From assembly GCA_964019695.1 (NCBI GenBank), contig CAXHUL010000254.1, positions 310,001 through 374,000 on the forward strand: DNA of 64,000 nt, in the 5' to 3' direction. Of the stretch, positions 20,861 through 32,699 are shown piece by piece; position 1 is the stretch's first letter; the number at the start of each line of letters is the position of its first letter. Source of the DNA: Loripinus fragilis (Eukaryota > Mollusca > Bivalvia > Lucinida > Lucinidae). The translations under genes and the position numbers were made by a program. The notes below the pieces were generated by a model, which saw nothing but the letters and a program-made list of their open reading frames with translations, ran no database searches and was not told the origin of the DNA.

Positions 20861-22541
20861 ACCTCCCCCTATCGATTGCTCATCTTTTTTTATTTCCCGA
20901 AGTTGTTAACATTAACTTTGAGCTGAGCCCATGCGTCTGCCTATGTCAATATTTCCACGAAGCTCTGAAACAATATAGTCAATATGAATGCTTTAGTGTT
21001 CTGCGTTATGGGTGGTAGGGTGCCTCTGATGCAGCCTTCAGGGAGATAGTCCTGTCACATATGGCTTGTTGTCAGGATGAAGTTTGCTTCACTTAGGCAA
21101 ATTTGGATAGGGTGGGTACGGGGACTTTCATTCTATCCCGTTCTTCTTTTCACTCTTACACTCTCTGGAAGGTGTCCCGATATTACTGAAATATTGTTGA
21201 CTGGGACGTAAAGTCTAAACCCAATCACAAACTAGCTGGATTTGTATCACTCATATATTATCACCAACAACAAGAAACGAATGCGTCTTTGGTGTCTTAG
21301 TGTAGGCCCCTGTGTCGAAATTTGGGCTCCCGTGTGCATTTTTTGGTAAAAGTAATTCTTATCAATTTTCACCTAGAAAAATATATGCAGTACAAGGAAA
21401 AAGATGTTTACATTTTTTTCTTGCATTATTAACGTCACAGTGACGTCACAAAAAGGGGTACCGTCTAGTCACTCGCATCAAAGAGCTTATATGTGGTGGG
21501 GTTATTTACACACCTGAAATAGTCTTATTTTTATGTTTCTTGCATTGAAATGGTTAAAAACGTCTATAGAAACGCAGAAATGTAAATTTGATTCAATATG
21601 GACTTCAAATTTACATGGAATTGACGTCGATTTGACGTCAATGTGCTGGAAAAACAAATTGCATACAAAAAAATAATTCTGGAAATTCGCGTGTGCCTTG
21701 CGACTAAAATCAGATCATAGCATAACTGTATGTTCCTGGCTTAGCTTTTTGAAACAAGTTAGCTCTCTGATGGTTGGGGCGTTCAGCTGCTACAGCGTGT
21801 TAACTACGTTACCCTACATTTTATAAACAAAGTAAATGTAATCAAGGTTGTTAAGGTAATGCTTGAATTATTTAAATAGGACAAACATTCACGTATCATT
21901 CAAGAAAATTTATTCCTTACATATATGTATGATTATAAAAGTTATATGGGCCCATTGTTATGTTATTTATGTTACATTTTAGCTGCTCCATATAAAATCG
22001 CTGAAATAATTATTCTGTTAAATAAATTTCTTTGATAAGTTTCATAGTTAACTTTCAGGATTTAAATAAACCTTCCAAAAGACATGTAATGGACCATCAT
22101 ATAGCTGCAAACAGTTTGTTTGTATCACAAATACTTTAAGAGTTATAAACTGTTAAATATGATGACCCAGAACAAAACGTTCATTCTTTAATTCAGCATG
22201 AAATTTAATTGGAAAATCTTTAAACATCAAATATGAACATTTTGTTGATAAGCAAGAGTGAAAAGCCATGCTTAACCTCGTTTCCAGTGTAATCTATTAG
22301 TTTCGTTTTTGTTTGTGCGGCATCATGTAACGTATATTACAACTTTTGAGACTGCATATACATTGCTTTATTCCGTATATCATACGTCATAGGATACTTT
22401 ATTTCATCTCAAAACTGACTGTGCTTGTTAAATAAATATCAAGATGCCAGTCAGTCTGAAAAAGGATTTATCAGTTTGCATTTAAGTTCCTACTAATGAT
22501 CCATGATGCACATTTACATTTGCAAAATTGTATATATTCGA

Positions 22542-22584
22542 ACTTTTTACATCTTCAAAGAAATGATTTGAAGATGTAAAAAGT
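22542..22584. repeat. Perfect 18-bp hairpin, 7-nt loop
   Basis: ACTTTTTACATCTTCAAA (22,542-22,559) is followed after seven bases by its exact reverse complement (22,567-22,584). It lies in AT-rich interior sequence of the 5.8-kb inverted-repeat region. It could be a transcript hairpin or simply a palindromic accident; no flanking gene. Confidence 0.85.
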
Positions 22585-23688
22585 AGATATAGATTTTAAA
22601 ATTCATAAGCAAAGGAAATAATAGCACTCAAGTAACAGCACGTTGAAGGATATATTTCAACTTTCTGTCAAATTTGTTAAAGTAACATAATAGTACTGTA
22701 CAAAATATATTATATTGCCATATGTTTATCCAAAATGTGAACAAAGATGATATATGATTGAGCCAGAAAAGCTAATATATTATGTTAAGTTTAGAGTTTT
22801 TGTAATATTTATCTGAAGAATTCTAAGTTTAATTGAGCTACTTCTATTAAGTTATTTAAAGTGTCTGTAATTAGTTATTGTTTAAAGTGGCTGTCTCGAA
22901 ATCAATTTGTATCCTGACTTTTAGCTGTGTATGCAAATGGTAACGCATAACAGAAGCTTTGAAATTAATTTAATTTATATACAGTATAGCTTTCGTTGTG
23001 CAATCAACAAAATTGTCCATCACATTAAGTAAATACCTTTGATCACTAACTCAATCTATAATATCTAAAGCACTGCTTTATTGATGAGAAACATGCATTT
23101 CCCTGGAAATAGAGAAAGTTTGTTATAGTTGTGACTTTTACTGTCAGGACACATAGCATATGGTCATATACAAGGTAATAGGTCAGCTGTTACTACGATA
23201 CCAATTTAGATAAAGACTTATCAGCTAAAATTGTATCTGGCCAAATTTTAACAGGTGCCATTCAAGTTATTGTAAAGTAGATTTTACAATGGTTTTTAGA
23301 ATGATGGATAGAAATGTGAATTATTAAAAAGTGTAGTCAAGAGATTAGATCTGATTTAGTTTTAGCAGTAAATGTTCATATACCTGATGTTAATTTCCAC
23401 TAAACAGAACGTTGGCAAAATAGTACAGGAACCTCGCAAACATGATAAATGCAATCATTAATTACAATGTTTTACATGTATATGTGTACATTAGATTCGA
23501 ATGAGTCGTTAACTTGCCAGGTCATAGATTCAAAAGAAGAATACACAATGCTAACTGTTCAGCATTAAGATTGCACCTTCTCAGTGTCAATATTGTCACC
23601 AATGATAGTCGCACGTGCAAAGTTTAAAAATATGTGCATGAGCTTATGCATATCTAATTTGCCATGTTTACTTTTAGTCAGTTGTTAA

Positions 23689-23978
23689 GGGTGAGGTTGG
23701 CGCCGTTAAACCGGTTTAAGCCCTCCAGTAAAATATTTTACTGACCGTTCCAAGGCGGTACTTCTTTTGTGGATCTTTTATGTTTTTGTTCTGTCTTGTG
23801 TTTGCTATGTTTTGTGCGCGTCTGTTTATATGTGCTTTGTGGTCACCTGCTGGGAAAGGGCTGACCTCTTGGCTCTCGTTTGTGGTGTCTTCTGTGAGTT
23901 TGTCACTTTCCCATTGGTATCCTGGGTCAGGTGTGGTACTTGATTGTATCGATTCCTGATCTTTGCAACCTTATTACT
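23689..23978 (+). repeat. Family B dispersed repeat, copy 2, the most complete
   Basis: Starts AAGGGTGAGGTTGGCGCC, then GGTTTAAGCCCTCCAGTAAA and TATTTTACTGACC, CCAAGGCGGTAC, CACCTGCTGGGAAAGGGC, CTGACCTCTTGGCTCTCG, and ends CTTGATTGTATCGATTCCTG followed by ATCTTTGC. It is inverted relative to copy 1 at 19,400-19,638, with the starts of the two copies facing one another. No coding capacity. Confidence 0.75.
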
Positions 23979-25930
23979 TTCTTAAAGAAATCAATTCATT
24001 TAAATGTACAGGATATCATTATAAATCTCAGAGGTTGGTTTAGAAGTGCCTCATTGTCAATTGTGTATTATGTGTGTATAGTATAGTTTACGAAATGTTG
24101 AATGCTAGATTTCACATACGTTCTTTGACAGTAGCACTAGTATAAATCACGTTGCTTTTAAATGAAATCTATTTTAGACTCTTTTAGTGTAATTTATAAA
24201 TAAATATTTGGACTAGCAAATGCATTCTTTAATCACTCATGATGATGCAGATGGGCTAGCGTTCTAAATTTTGGTCATCAACCCCCATACTACTTTGTGT
24301 ATATGAGCAGCGAAGGCACTGGGAAATCTACCTACACATATGCACAGGCTCACCTGAGCCTTCATTTCTTAACACTGCGACAAGTACCAAAATCAAATGG
24401 GCTTATTCCTTTGATCTGTTCTTTCGTTACTATTAAATCAATTTTTTTTCTTTGAACTATGCAAAGATTATTATTAGGCTGCACTTTTGTATCAACGATA
24501 ATGTTCACATTTGACATGCTAAATATCAATTTGATATTATCTGCCACACAATTCCACTTTAAGACAAATGGGTCTAATTGATAGACTAATGCAAAACAAA
24601 TAATTTATAAAAAGGAATAATTTGTTGTGAGTCAGCTATTTTAGCAATGGCTACAATATACATTAATACTAACAATGCCTGGGGGCGTTTTCTAAGTGAG
24701 AAACATATATCTTTCAAAAGTATAACTAAAATGAACCATCAGAACAAATATTGTATTGTTTGAATGCTTCACAATAGTTTAGAACTAGACAGATCAGATG
24801 ATAAGACAGTGCAATATGTCCTTAAGATTATCTTGTTATGTATTTTACCATCTTAAATGGTATTCTTTTGTCGCCAAACTGGACATCGTTCATCTGATAT
24901 AAAAAGTTTTAAACATAAGGATAGACTTGACGTGTGTCATAACTTTGGACAAAAATCGCTAAGTTTTTAAATCATCTCAGTTTATTTTTTCAAAAGACAA
25001 GGACAAAAGACTGTTTTAAATTCTCCATTACCAATTTTGATATATGCTTGAATTGATCAACAATTACAAATTCTGAAAAGGTTTTTATTCCTGAATGGTA
25101 TCAGCATAGTAGTTGTAATTAATAGTTGGCTTAAACAATATGTGATAAACCTTACTATAATATTATTGTGTTATCTAAAATACAATACAGTATAATACAA
25201 TATATTCCATTCAGCATTAAACATATAACAATGTTTATAAACAACACAATAAGGTAACATATTAATGTAGTGAAACAGCACCAATAATTTTCCTGAGGAG
25301 CATTTAGCAATTCTTCTGATATGTTTGATGACTTTATACGTGTCTTTTATATATCATTTCACGGATAAAAGAGGCAAATATATCAGTATCAGTGAGATAA
25401 AATCTATCATTTAATAAGAGTTTAAGAAAATAAAATGCTTTTTACATATTTATTAAAACACACAGACTTGAAAATCGTTGTATGTGAATAAAGTTCAAAT
25501 TTTATTCTTTTATTCATCCATGCGTTGTTGGTATTTTCCTTTAATGACAATTAATGTCCCACTAGCAGTGTAAACTTAAATAGTGTTCCATTGTAATTCA
25601 AAAATGTACTTAAAAGAAAGTAACGTATATCACAGTAATAACAGACCCTTCTACTTAGATAGCATCCTATTGCTAGTCATTTCTTTACAGTTAAAAGGCT
25701 TTATTGTCATGTAAGAAAAAGGAGTAATTAGATAAGATTTCCAATTATTTTACAGTAACGCAGAAAATTTTGCCATTGCGTGGTATTGCCCCAACCGCTA
25801 AAGTGTTAATGTACATTAATTTGTGGCTTTTAGAATGTGGTTTTAGAAAATTATAGTTTACAAAACTCCCCTAGGATGTATTTTGGTAGTCCAATGTCTA
25901 GTGACAGTAATGAATTAAATAGTTAGTCAT
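23979..25930. other. AT-rich unassigned interior sequence
   Basis: No frame above about 61 codons and no recognised element. Parts (for example CCAAACTGGACATCG near 24,876 and GAAAGTAACGTATATCACAG near 25,617) are diverged matches to 43,055-43,085 and 43,695-43,715, pointing to an old duplicated sequence. Short stretches such as 24,300-24,360 resemble MITE hairpin words. Confidence 0.4.
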
Positions 25931-26447
25931 TTAAAGGGGACGGCAACCCTGATGATTACTATGTTTTATATGAAAGATCTTAATAAACCATGAATTTTGA
26001 TACCAGTTTCATCTAAATCGGTTGAAAAATGTAGAAGATGTAGGCTTTTGAATATTTGCAAATGGACTGTAATGGAAGCGACCATATTGTAAGCTTAGTG
26101 ACGTCACTCAGCCTAATTAAATATGCGTAATCAAAATAAAATACAAACCAATGGATTATTTGCATTAATCTTAAATGAAACCTTTTCCTTGTGTTTAAAG
26201 CTGCATATCTGCTGAAACACAGATAATGGGATAGTAGTGATAACTAAAAATTAAGCAGTTAAAAAAATTCTGAAAGCTAATTAAATATTCAAAATGGCGG
26301 CTAAATGTTGGCCATATTGAAATCTTTAAATGCCCATAACTTGCCCATTTTTCAACCGTTTTTGACGAAACTTGTATCAAAATTCATGGTTTATAGAGCT
26401 CTTTCTGATTAAACATACTTAGCATTAGGGTTGCTGTCCCCTTTAAA
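25931..26447. mobile_element. Fold-back element F, copy 2, complete
   Basis: Terminal inverted repeats TTAAAGGGGACGGCAACCCT and AGGGTTGCTGTCCCCTTTAA bound a 517-bp element. About 110 bp inside each end forms an imperfect fold-back (arms share ATAAACCATGAATTTTGATA and GGTTGAAAAATG). The centre carries AGTGACGTCACT (CRE at 26,099-26,106). Copy 1, in the opposite orientation, is at 18,904-19,399. No transposase; likely a non-autonomous DNA element. Confidence 0.85.
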
Positions 26448-27119
26448 GTAACATATATAACTGTAACATCAAAGTGGTGTATTGTTAAAATGCATACCGT
26501 CTGTTCCCTTCATTTAAAATGTTTAAGGCAAACAGCATGTCGATAAATGATAATTTGGTACAACTTGGTATTTGCAAAATAGGATTTGAAACTATAATAG
26601 GGTAACGTAGTTAACATGCCTATCTAAATATAGGTCAGAGAGCTAGCGAATGTCATTTTGCATCTTATATAATATAAATTGAGCAAATAATGGTGAACAA
26701 TATTTTCACTGCTTCGTGGAGAGGATGGCATTTGAGCTTTCACTTTCACATAATTTTCATTCTGGTACTGACGTCAATTTTCCATGCACAGACATCATTT
26801 TGAGGTTAATGTGACCTCTTTAGAATCCAAAGTCAGGGTCTATCCGCCGAAATCAACATGTCGCCAGTAAAATTACAACAACTGATCAAACAGTTCATGT
26901 TTATGCCTTCTTGAATTCATAACACTCCACTTTCAAGCCATAAATAAGCTAAAAATGGGTACGTCACTTTGTGACGTCACTGTGACGTAAAAACGCAAAA
27001 GAAAAATTGTAAACATCTTTTTTCTTAAACAGGATACATTTTTCTACAAGAAAATGTATGTTTGACACTTTTACCAAAAAGTGCACACGGAATTACACAG
27101 CGGCCTACACTATCTCGTA

Positions 27120-27775
27120 CACTGTTCATTACACCGCATTGTATCTTTCATGTCTTATATTTTCTCTGATTATTTATTTTCGATAAGCCACAAACAATAT
27201 GTATTCATTTTCTCTTGAATGGTGTAAATAAAAGTCACGATATATGCATTCATTCGCTTATGAACGGTGTAAATATGACCGAAAATTGCATTTGCCTCAA
27301 GGGAAGCAAATACCATCCCGTCAACAAGCCAAATATGACAGGACCATCTCTCTGAAAGCTGCAACAGAGTGCTCATTACCCTACCACCAACAAGGACGAA
27401 CACTTAAAACCCATACAGGCTCCAGGGGAAAACATACCAAACAAGTGAATATGACTAGGTAATGCCACAATTATAGACGATGGCATTTCAAAGACAAATT
27501 GCGTTAGAGCTGAAGAAAACTGTAAATCATAAAGGCACAACAAAGCATTAACCTATTTAAGCCGAATGGAATTTCCCATTCTTATCATTTACACCAGTCC
27601 ATTGCCGTTTAAGGGCTTATGGGTTGCATCTTTCATAATTGCTCAAACTTTAATAGAACATTCCGTAAGCAAACATTGGAGAGTTTGCAGTGTTTGCCTA
27701 TGTCCCACAAAAATGTCACTAAGCTTATATGGGTTAAGCAAAATGTCCTAATAACCCATAAAGCGCCACCTACAA
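27120..27775. other. Unassigned stretch
   Basis: Short overlapping frames on both strands (60-77 codons) without recognisable motifs. A local near-duplication (TGTATTCATTTTCTCTTGAA and TGCATTCATTCGCTTATGAA, each followed by GGTGTAAATA, near 27,200 and 27,245) suggests a decayed tandem repeat. Nothing else seen. Confidence 0.4.
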
Positions 27776-27945
27776 TTTGCAGCAGACGACAATTTCACAT
27801 TTTACTGCTTTTTCAAAATGAACAAATAAGGCATGATATTTCATCAAAATAGTCTGCTGGCAGACAATTCTCATGAAATATCATACCTTAATTTTTTTCG
27901 AAAATTAGGAAAGATGTTGCAAAATTTGTCGTCTGCTGCAGTCGT
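27776..27945. mobile_element. Nested palindrome, about 68-bp imperfect arms, MITE-like
   Basis: TTTGCAGCAGACGACAATTT (about 27,776) is inverted at the other end (AAATTTGTCGTCTGCTGCA, about 27,922-27,940). Inside, AAGGCATGATATTTCAT pairs with ATGAAATATCATACCTT with one mismatch, and between those GTCTGC-TG-GCAGAC is a perfect small hairpin. The overall arms are roughly 70% matched. No coding sequence. Confidence 0.7.
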
Positions 27946-28232
27946 GATTGGCGCGTTAAGGGTTAAGTTCCCCCATCCTCAGCTTATCGCCCGCAAGATT
28001 ATCGCCCAAACCATGCATAGCATCAATATCAGGATAAGCGTCAAGACTTATTTGGTCATAAAAGGGGCAAGATTTTGTTAAAATGTCATCTGCTGCATAA
28101 ATGACTGCACTTTAAGAGTTGAGAGCTATGTTTAGAGCCATTGTCAGCACATGTGACAGGCTACAAATTGGACTCGTGTTAATACGCGGTATGCATTAAA
28201 CAAAGTTCTGCCGCTGTAAAGGGATATATATA

Positions 28233-29035
28233 CTCAACTACAAAAGAAACCCATCAGTCACTTTTTATGGCAATTATGGCAAAATAATTAAGACATGAAA
28301 ATATATTTTATACCATATTCTTTAGCAATCAATTATGCATCAAATTATTGAATTATGTAACAGTTTTACTTAAACCCGTTCATGCTGTACGCCAGTGTAT
28401 AGACAAGGGGTCATTTCTAAAAATTTCAGGTTTCAGACAATTGGTTTTCACTCGAGTTCTAGCCTAAATCAGTTCAATTCGTCCAATAACCAGTATGTCC
28501 CTCTCTGATGAGGCAAACAAGTGTTTGCAGAAGCCACAATAAGCCACGTTAGTTTAGTAAGCCCGGATCTCAATACGATAGAGCAGTTGTTGATTGAGCT
28601 CTGGCGACGCATCCAGGATCGTTCAGTGCAACCTAGGAATCTTTGACAGCTTCAGTTTGCTCTCCATTAAGAATGGGTGTGGATTCCCAAGAACATTGTG
28701 TGGCATCACATGCTTTTGGTAAGGCCTCGTTATGAGGCAGTTTTTGCTGCAGGAGAGGGTCATGTCCGTTTTTGGAAGAATTTAACTCAAGTCAACTGAT
28801 TTAGACGAGAACGAGATATTCATTCTCAAGTGAAAAACTTGTCATTTTTGAAAATGACCCCTTGTCTAAACAATGGCAAACAGCATGAACAGATTTAAGT
28901 AAAATTGTTACATTAATCAATAAAATGATGCAGAACTGAATGCTACAGAATATGGTATAAATATATTTTCATTTCTTAATTCTGATTTCCATGATTGGCC
29001 CGAGAAGTGACTGATGGGTTTCTTTTGTAGTTGAG
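28233..29035 (+). mobile_element. Tc1/mariner-superfamily element, internal-deletion derivative with about 200-bp inverted repeats
   Basis: Flanked by TA (28,231-28,232 and 29,036-29,037). The outer 31 bases of each end are identical inverted copies starting CTCAACTACAAAAG, and similarity continues inward for about 200 bp, with CATGAAAATATATTT and CATTTCAT-rich stretches and GACAAGGGGTCATTT near the inner ends. A plus-strand remnant at about 28,560-28,775 reads PDLNTIEQLLIELWRRI ... EWVWIPKNIV ... RYEAVFAAGEGH, which is the C-terminal DDE region (third acidic region, PDLNPIE-type) of a Tc1-like transposase. It is broken by two stops, and the N-terminal DNA-binding and first catalytic parts are missing. 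It cannot encode an active enzyme. Confidence 0.88.
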
Positions 29036-29429
29036 TATACAATCCGTCTATATATGGAGACATCGAATCAAGTGTGCTGTAGTATTTAGCAATATAATGA
29101 TATTATTTTCTGGACTTATTTCGTCAGGTCATAAAGCGCTCCAGCGACACATGATGGAAGATTGAATTAACCAATCGAAAGAACCACTTGACTTCGTGAC
29201 GCATTAAGGAAAAAAGTATGCAAATGAACACAAAGTCCTCAAATCAGATAGTTCAGTATTTTACGAATGCCGCATATTGGTAGATAATATTTTGGAGCAC
29301 AATTTCAGTATTTGAATTGATATATGAATGGGCCCCTATTTGTAGAGTTAAGTTTGTTTTGAAATAAAGGGTCCCACATACGTACCTACAGTAGATGACC
29401 ACCAAATTACCTTCAGCTTTCATCCAAGT

Positions 29430-29795
29430 ACTTCACCTGTTGCTTCCGTGAATATCCCCAGTTACTTGGTATGTTCCTTTATATTCATTACCACATTTTA
29501 TATCAATACCACAATCACACACTGCAGACCAACCCACGACACCGTGAGGAAGAGCCACAGAGCATTTATAGTAACAATACATCTGTAAGAATAATAGCAA
29601 AGCAACCAGCTTTCTCTTCGTCTTCAAGATTATTGCAAAACTAGAATGGACATAAAGTAACAAAACATGCATAACAAAACAAATACAAACACAAACACAG
29701 AACTCCCACAAACAATGGGAAGTGAATTAAACAATAGATCAACATCAACAGAACCACTGCCCTAGAACGGACAGCAGCTCATGTGACGCAGGGCC
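29430..29795 (-). mobile_element. Penelope-associated 3' region (family A), copy 2
   Basis: Minus-strand copy of the sequence that follows the RT gene at 14.8-15.3 kb: the AACATCAACAGAACCACTGC core at 29,742, the conserved TTTTGCAATAATCTTGAAGA block (complement near 29,630) and the CTGCAGTGTGTGATTGTGG tail (near 29,512). The upstream part of the same copy resumes at about 30,600, so a tandem-repeat block was inserted into it. Confidence 0.65.
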
Positions 29796-30400
29796 ATTTA
29801 TTGCCTCAAGTGCATAATTTGAAAAAACTGAGTAGAGGTCTACTAGGTAATGCTACATAGCAAATATCAAAGCTTTAGCCCATGTGGTTTTAGACAAGAA
29901 TAGTTGATGATATTTTCCTGATATCAGCTCATGTAAAACATGGCTCCTGGGGCATTTTTGCTCATATGGACATACTTAGAGGTCCACTGGAATACATTAC
30001 ATACCAAATATCAAGGCTCTAAGCCTTGTGGCTTCAAACAGGGGGATTGTTTTATGTTTCGTTATATAACCCTGTGTAAAACATGTGACCCTAAGGTGGG
30101 ACCATTTTGGCCCTAAGGGCATAATTTGAACAAACTTGGTAGATGGCTACTTGATAATGCGGCAAACCAAATATCAAAGCTGTAGACCTTGTGGTTTCAG
30201 ACCAGATATTTTCATGTTTTCCCTATTTAAGCATATGTAAAACTTGTGACCCCCGGGTTGGGGCCATTTTTAGCCTTAGGGACATAATTTGAAATAACAT
30301 AGTAGAAGCACACTAAGTGATGCAACATACCCTATATCAAGGCTCAACATTGCTCTAGGCCTTGTGGTTTCAGATGAGAACATTTTCAAAGTTTTCATTT
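29796..30400. repeat. Tandem repeat of about 145-175 bp, four units
   Basis: The phrase ATATCAAAGC-TAGGCCTTGTGGTTTCAGAC recurs with CTTGTGG-type anchors at 29,881, 30,025, 30,188 and 30,361. Each is followed by a TGTAAAACATGTGACCC-like segment and a GGGGCCATTTTTGGCC-like segment. This belongs to a dispersed repeat type common in bivalve genomes (from general knowledge). It is followed at about 30,538-30,560 by a short purine-rich ACGACGACAC / ACGGACGACAGACATC stretch. Confidence 0.75.
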
Positions 30401-30589
30401 CAAAAATCTATATATGGAGACATCGACCTTGATATTCAACAGACTGGAATTATTTGAACAATTATTGAAGAGGGCCATATGAGGATCATTCCCGCCAAAT
30501 CCAGCCAGTAGTTTAGGAAAAGATGTCTTTAGTAATTGACGACGACACACAACACACAACGGACGACAGACATCCAACACCTTAAGCCT

Positions 30590-30770
30590 AAGATTCCTAT
30601 GAGTTAATTGATTAGCTCGGATTGAGGCTTCCTCGCTTCTGCAATGCATCATCACAGAGAAACAATCTAATCAAATTAACACACTTTGATGAGACAAAGA
30701 AAAAGGCTCATGCCTCACAAATGGTCAGAGCTAAAGAAAGCATCTATTTTAGCAATGGTGGGCCCATATA
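30590..30770 (-). mobile_element. Penelope-associated 3' region, copy 2, upstream part
   Basis: ACAGAGAAACAATCTAATCA then AATTAACACACTTTGATGAG (30,654-30,693) matches 15,253-15,292 of copy 1, downstream of the RT stop. With 29,430-29,795 it makes one decayed element end, split by the tandem repeat between. Overlapping short frames are not coding. Confidence 0.6.
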
Positions 30771-30824
30771 ATATAGCCGGCACACATAACCAGCAAGTTG
30801 ACTAAGGAATGGGAATGTGCGTTT

Positions 30825-30980
30825 GTGTCAACGTCCCACCAACACTCCAACAGATAATGTCATATGGAGACACAGCCGCTGCTTTATGTCTAATCTTTAT
30901 GGCTGGAGAAGCCAGGGATCAAACCTGCGATCTCCGGTTTACCAGGCAAGTGGTTTAACCACTATATCACAGAGGCTCCT
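30825..30980 (-). mobile_element. tRNA-derived SINE, second family
   Basis: Minus-strand head GGAGCCTCTGTGATATAGTG then GTTAAACCACTTGCC (A-box region) and GCAGGTTTGATCCC (B box), a short body, and a tail TTGGTGGGACGTTGACACAA at about 30,828-30,847 (complement). The head differs from the SINE at 9,382 but the GGGACGT tail is shared. No clear target duplication was found. Confidence 0.7.
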
Positions 30981-30999
30981 AAAATGTACCATTACCCAT

Positions 31000-32690
31000 A
31001 CAGGCCAATTCTTCTTCTGTTTATCCAATACCCTCCTTATTTCGTTGGTGGTCAGATATTGACTTGGAGATCCACTGTTTGGTTCTGTGTCTGAAGAAAA
31101 ATACATAATCATGTGATTTCGGAACTTTTCGAATATGTACAAAAAGTCTCATTTAAACGCCCATGTTAAGTATCCAGCGGTGCTAGAGGTTTATAGAATA
31201 GTCTGTAAGGATTCATAATATCGGTGGATTCGCAATATTCGTCGAATTATTTTTCGTAATAGAGATATATGAATTAAGCCGGTGACGTTCACAGACATGG
31301 GGGATCATTTAAAATCTGATGGGGCCGTCTGAAAAAACGAAAAGAATAAAGTAGTTGGTCTGTGGTGTGTGATTGATGCAATTCCTGGTCATACTCACTT
31401 GCTATTTAATCTTTATCTGTATTAAATACTGGCATCTGTGTTCTGATTTCATCTCAAACTTTTGCCACACTCCCGTGAAATAGCGCAGAAAGTATGTGAT
31501 ATGTGTTGTAACAACGTAGCCACAGCAAGACTGGCAGACCTCTGTTTTGAGTCGAAAAAGAATTCTTTCGGAATGGAGAAACATGTAAGCGTTGTACTAA
31601 ACTTAGCAGCGTTTCTGAAGGTTCACTCAGCAGTTCGAAAAATTGGTACCTGTGCTCTACCAACAATCAAAAACCATTTTAGCCACTGTCTGAATTTTCA
31701 TACGAAGCAAACAAGCGATTTCTGATTTCTAAGAGGGTCTAGCGGCAAGCGCAGAACAGCTAATAAAACACTACATAACAACTGGAAGGGGGTCGTGGGA
31801 TAAAAATGCTGAACCAATGTTGGTAGAGCAGACCGGATAACTTTCTTCTTCTAATGATCTATTTACCTGTAAACAAGTATGAATAATCTTTACAGTACAA
31901 ACTATTTGAGCCACCTCATCAGATTTTGGTACGTATCGCATTGTTGTCTCAGACAGAAGATCTGATATATGCAAAGTTATATTTCAAACTGCTGACCTAA
32001 TATTAGTCCTGAACCGTCATCTATGTCTTTTCTGTGTATATAATTTGAAACAAAGTGTGGAATATATAAATGGAGACAAGCGAGTTTTGCATGGTTTGCT
32101 TTCAACAGCCACATACAGATTGACGCTTTCCATCACCTGAAGACAGTCCTTAACTGTAAAAGTCCTAGCAAACACCAAAAAGAGGTTTCATCTTAGTTGC
32201 CAAACTAATATTTTATTTTCTACTAAAACAATATATTGCGATAAATGTCAAAACATTTATATTGTCTGATCAATACAATCGAATAGAAATTGCTTTACAT
32301 CTAATGCAGTTGAAAGGGTGCTCCAAACTCGGTAGCAGTCTAGTTGCCACGAAATTTGGTGTAAAAATAACACCTAACGTTAACAGTGCCTATAAGTCAT
32401 ACATCTAAATGCAGTAAGTTGAGACTCAGATTGATAATACCATGAGTTAAAGTGCACGGTTTTATGGTGATTTTATTTAACACACTTTATTTAGCTGCAT
32501 CATTGAAAGATAGCATGTGCACTCAAAGAAGATCAGTTGAGTTATCAGCTCAGTCTGGTCATTCGACATTGTTCACTTGATAACTTCGACCATTACATTA
32601 GCTTCTCCTTTAGTGCACAGTGCATGCTGATAACTTCAGCAAGCTGCTCTTTGGGCTTCGCTTTGCGCAATTAAAATCATGATTCTACTA
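31000..32690. other. Unassigned stretch with small repeat remnants
   Basis: A fragment at about 31,358-31,402 resembles the family A tail (GTGTGATTGATGCAATTCCT, then ACTCACTTGC). The plus-strand frame 31,462-31,725 begins with a cysteine group (CDMCCNN) but has no domain I can name and no splice context. Around 32,510-32,665 are paired words (CAGCTCAGTCTGGTC, GCTTCGCTTTGCGCA) typical of MITE hairpins. Nothing else is supported. Confidence 0.4.
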
Positions 32691-32699
32691 AATTTAAGG

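Larger units (their letters stand above)
21298..27112. mobile_element. 5.8-kb region bounded by about 0.5-kb inverted repeats, no coding capacity
   Basis: The left arm (about 21,298-21,818) and right arm (about 26,595-27,112) are inverted copies. Best-conserved blocks: TAGTGTAGGCC at the outer ends, CCGTGTGCA then TTTTTTGGTAAAAGT, AAGATGTTTACA, AACGTCACAGTGACGTCAC, and near the inner ends GTTAACTACGTTACCCT. The middle of the arms is much diverged. The interior is AT-rich, without a frame longer than about 60 codons, and contains a family B repeat and a complete fold-back element F. It could be a large non-autonomous DNA transposon; a target duplication could not be fixed. Confidence 0.6.

Noticed and set aside
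31462..31725. Plus-strand frame with a CDMCC start, considered as a B-box or TRIM fragment
   Set aside because: The spacing of later Cys and His residues does not fit a B-box and the other strand is equally open.
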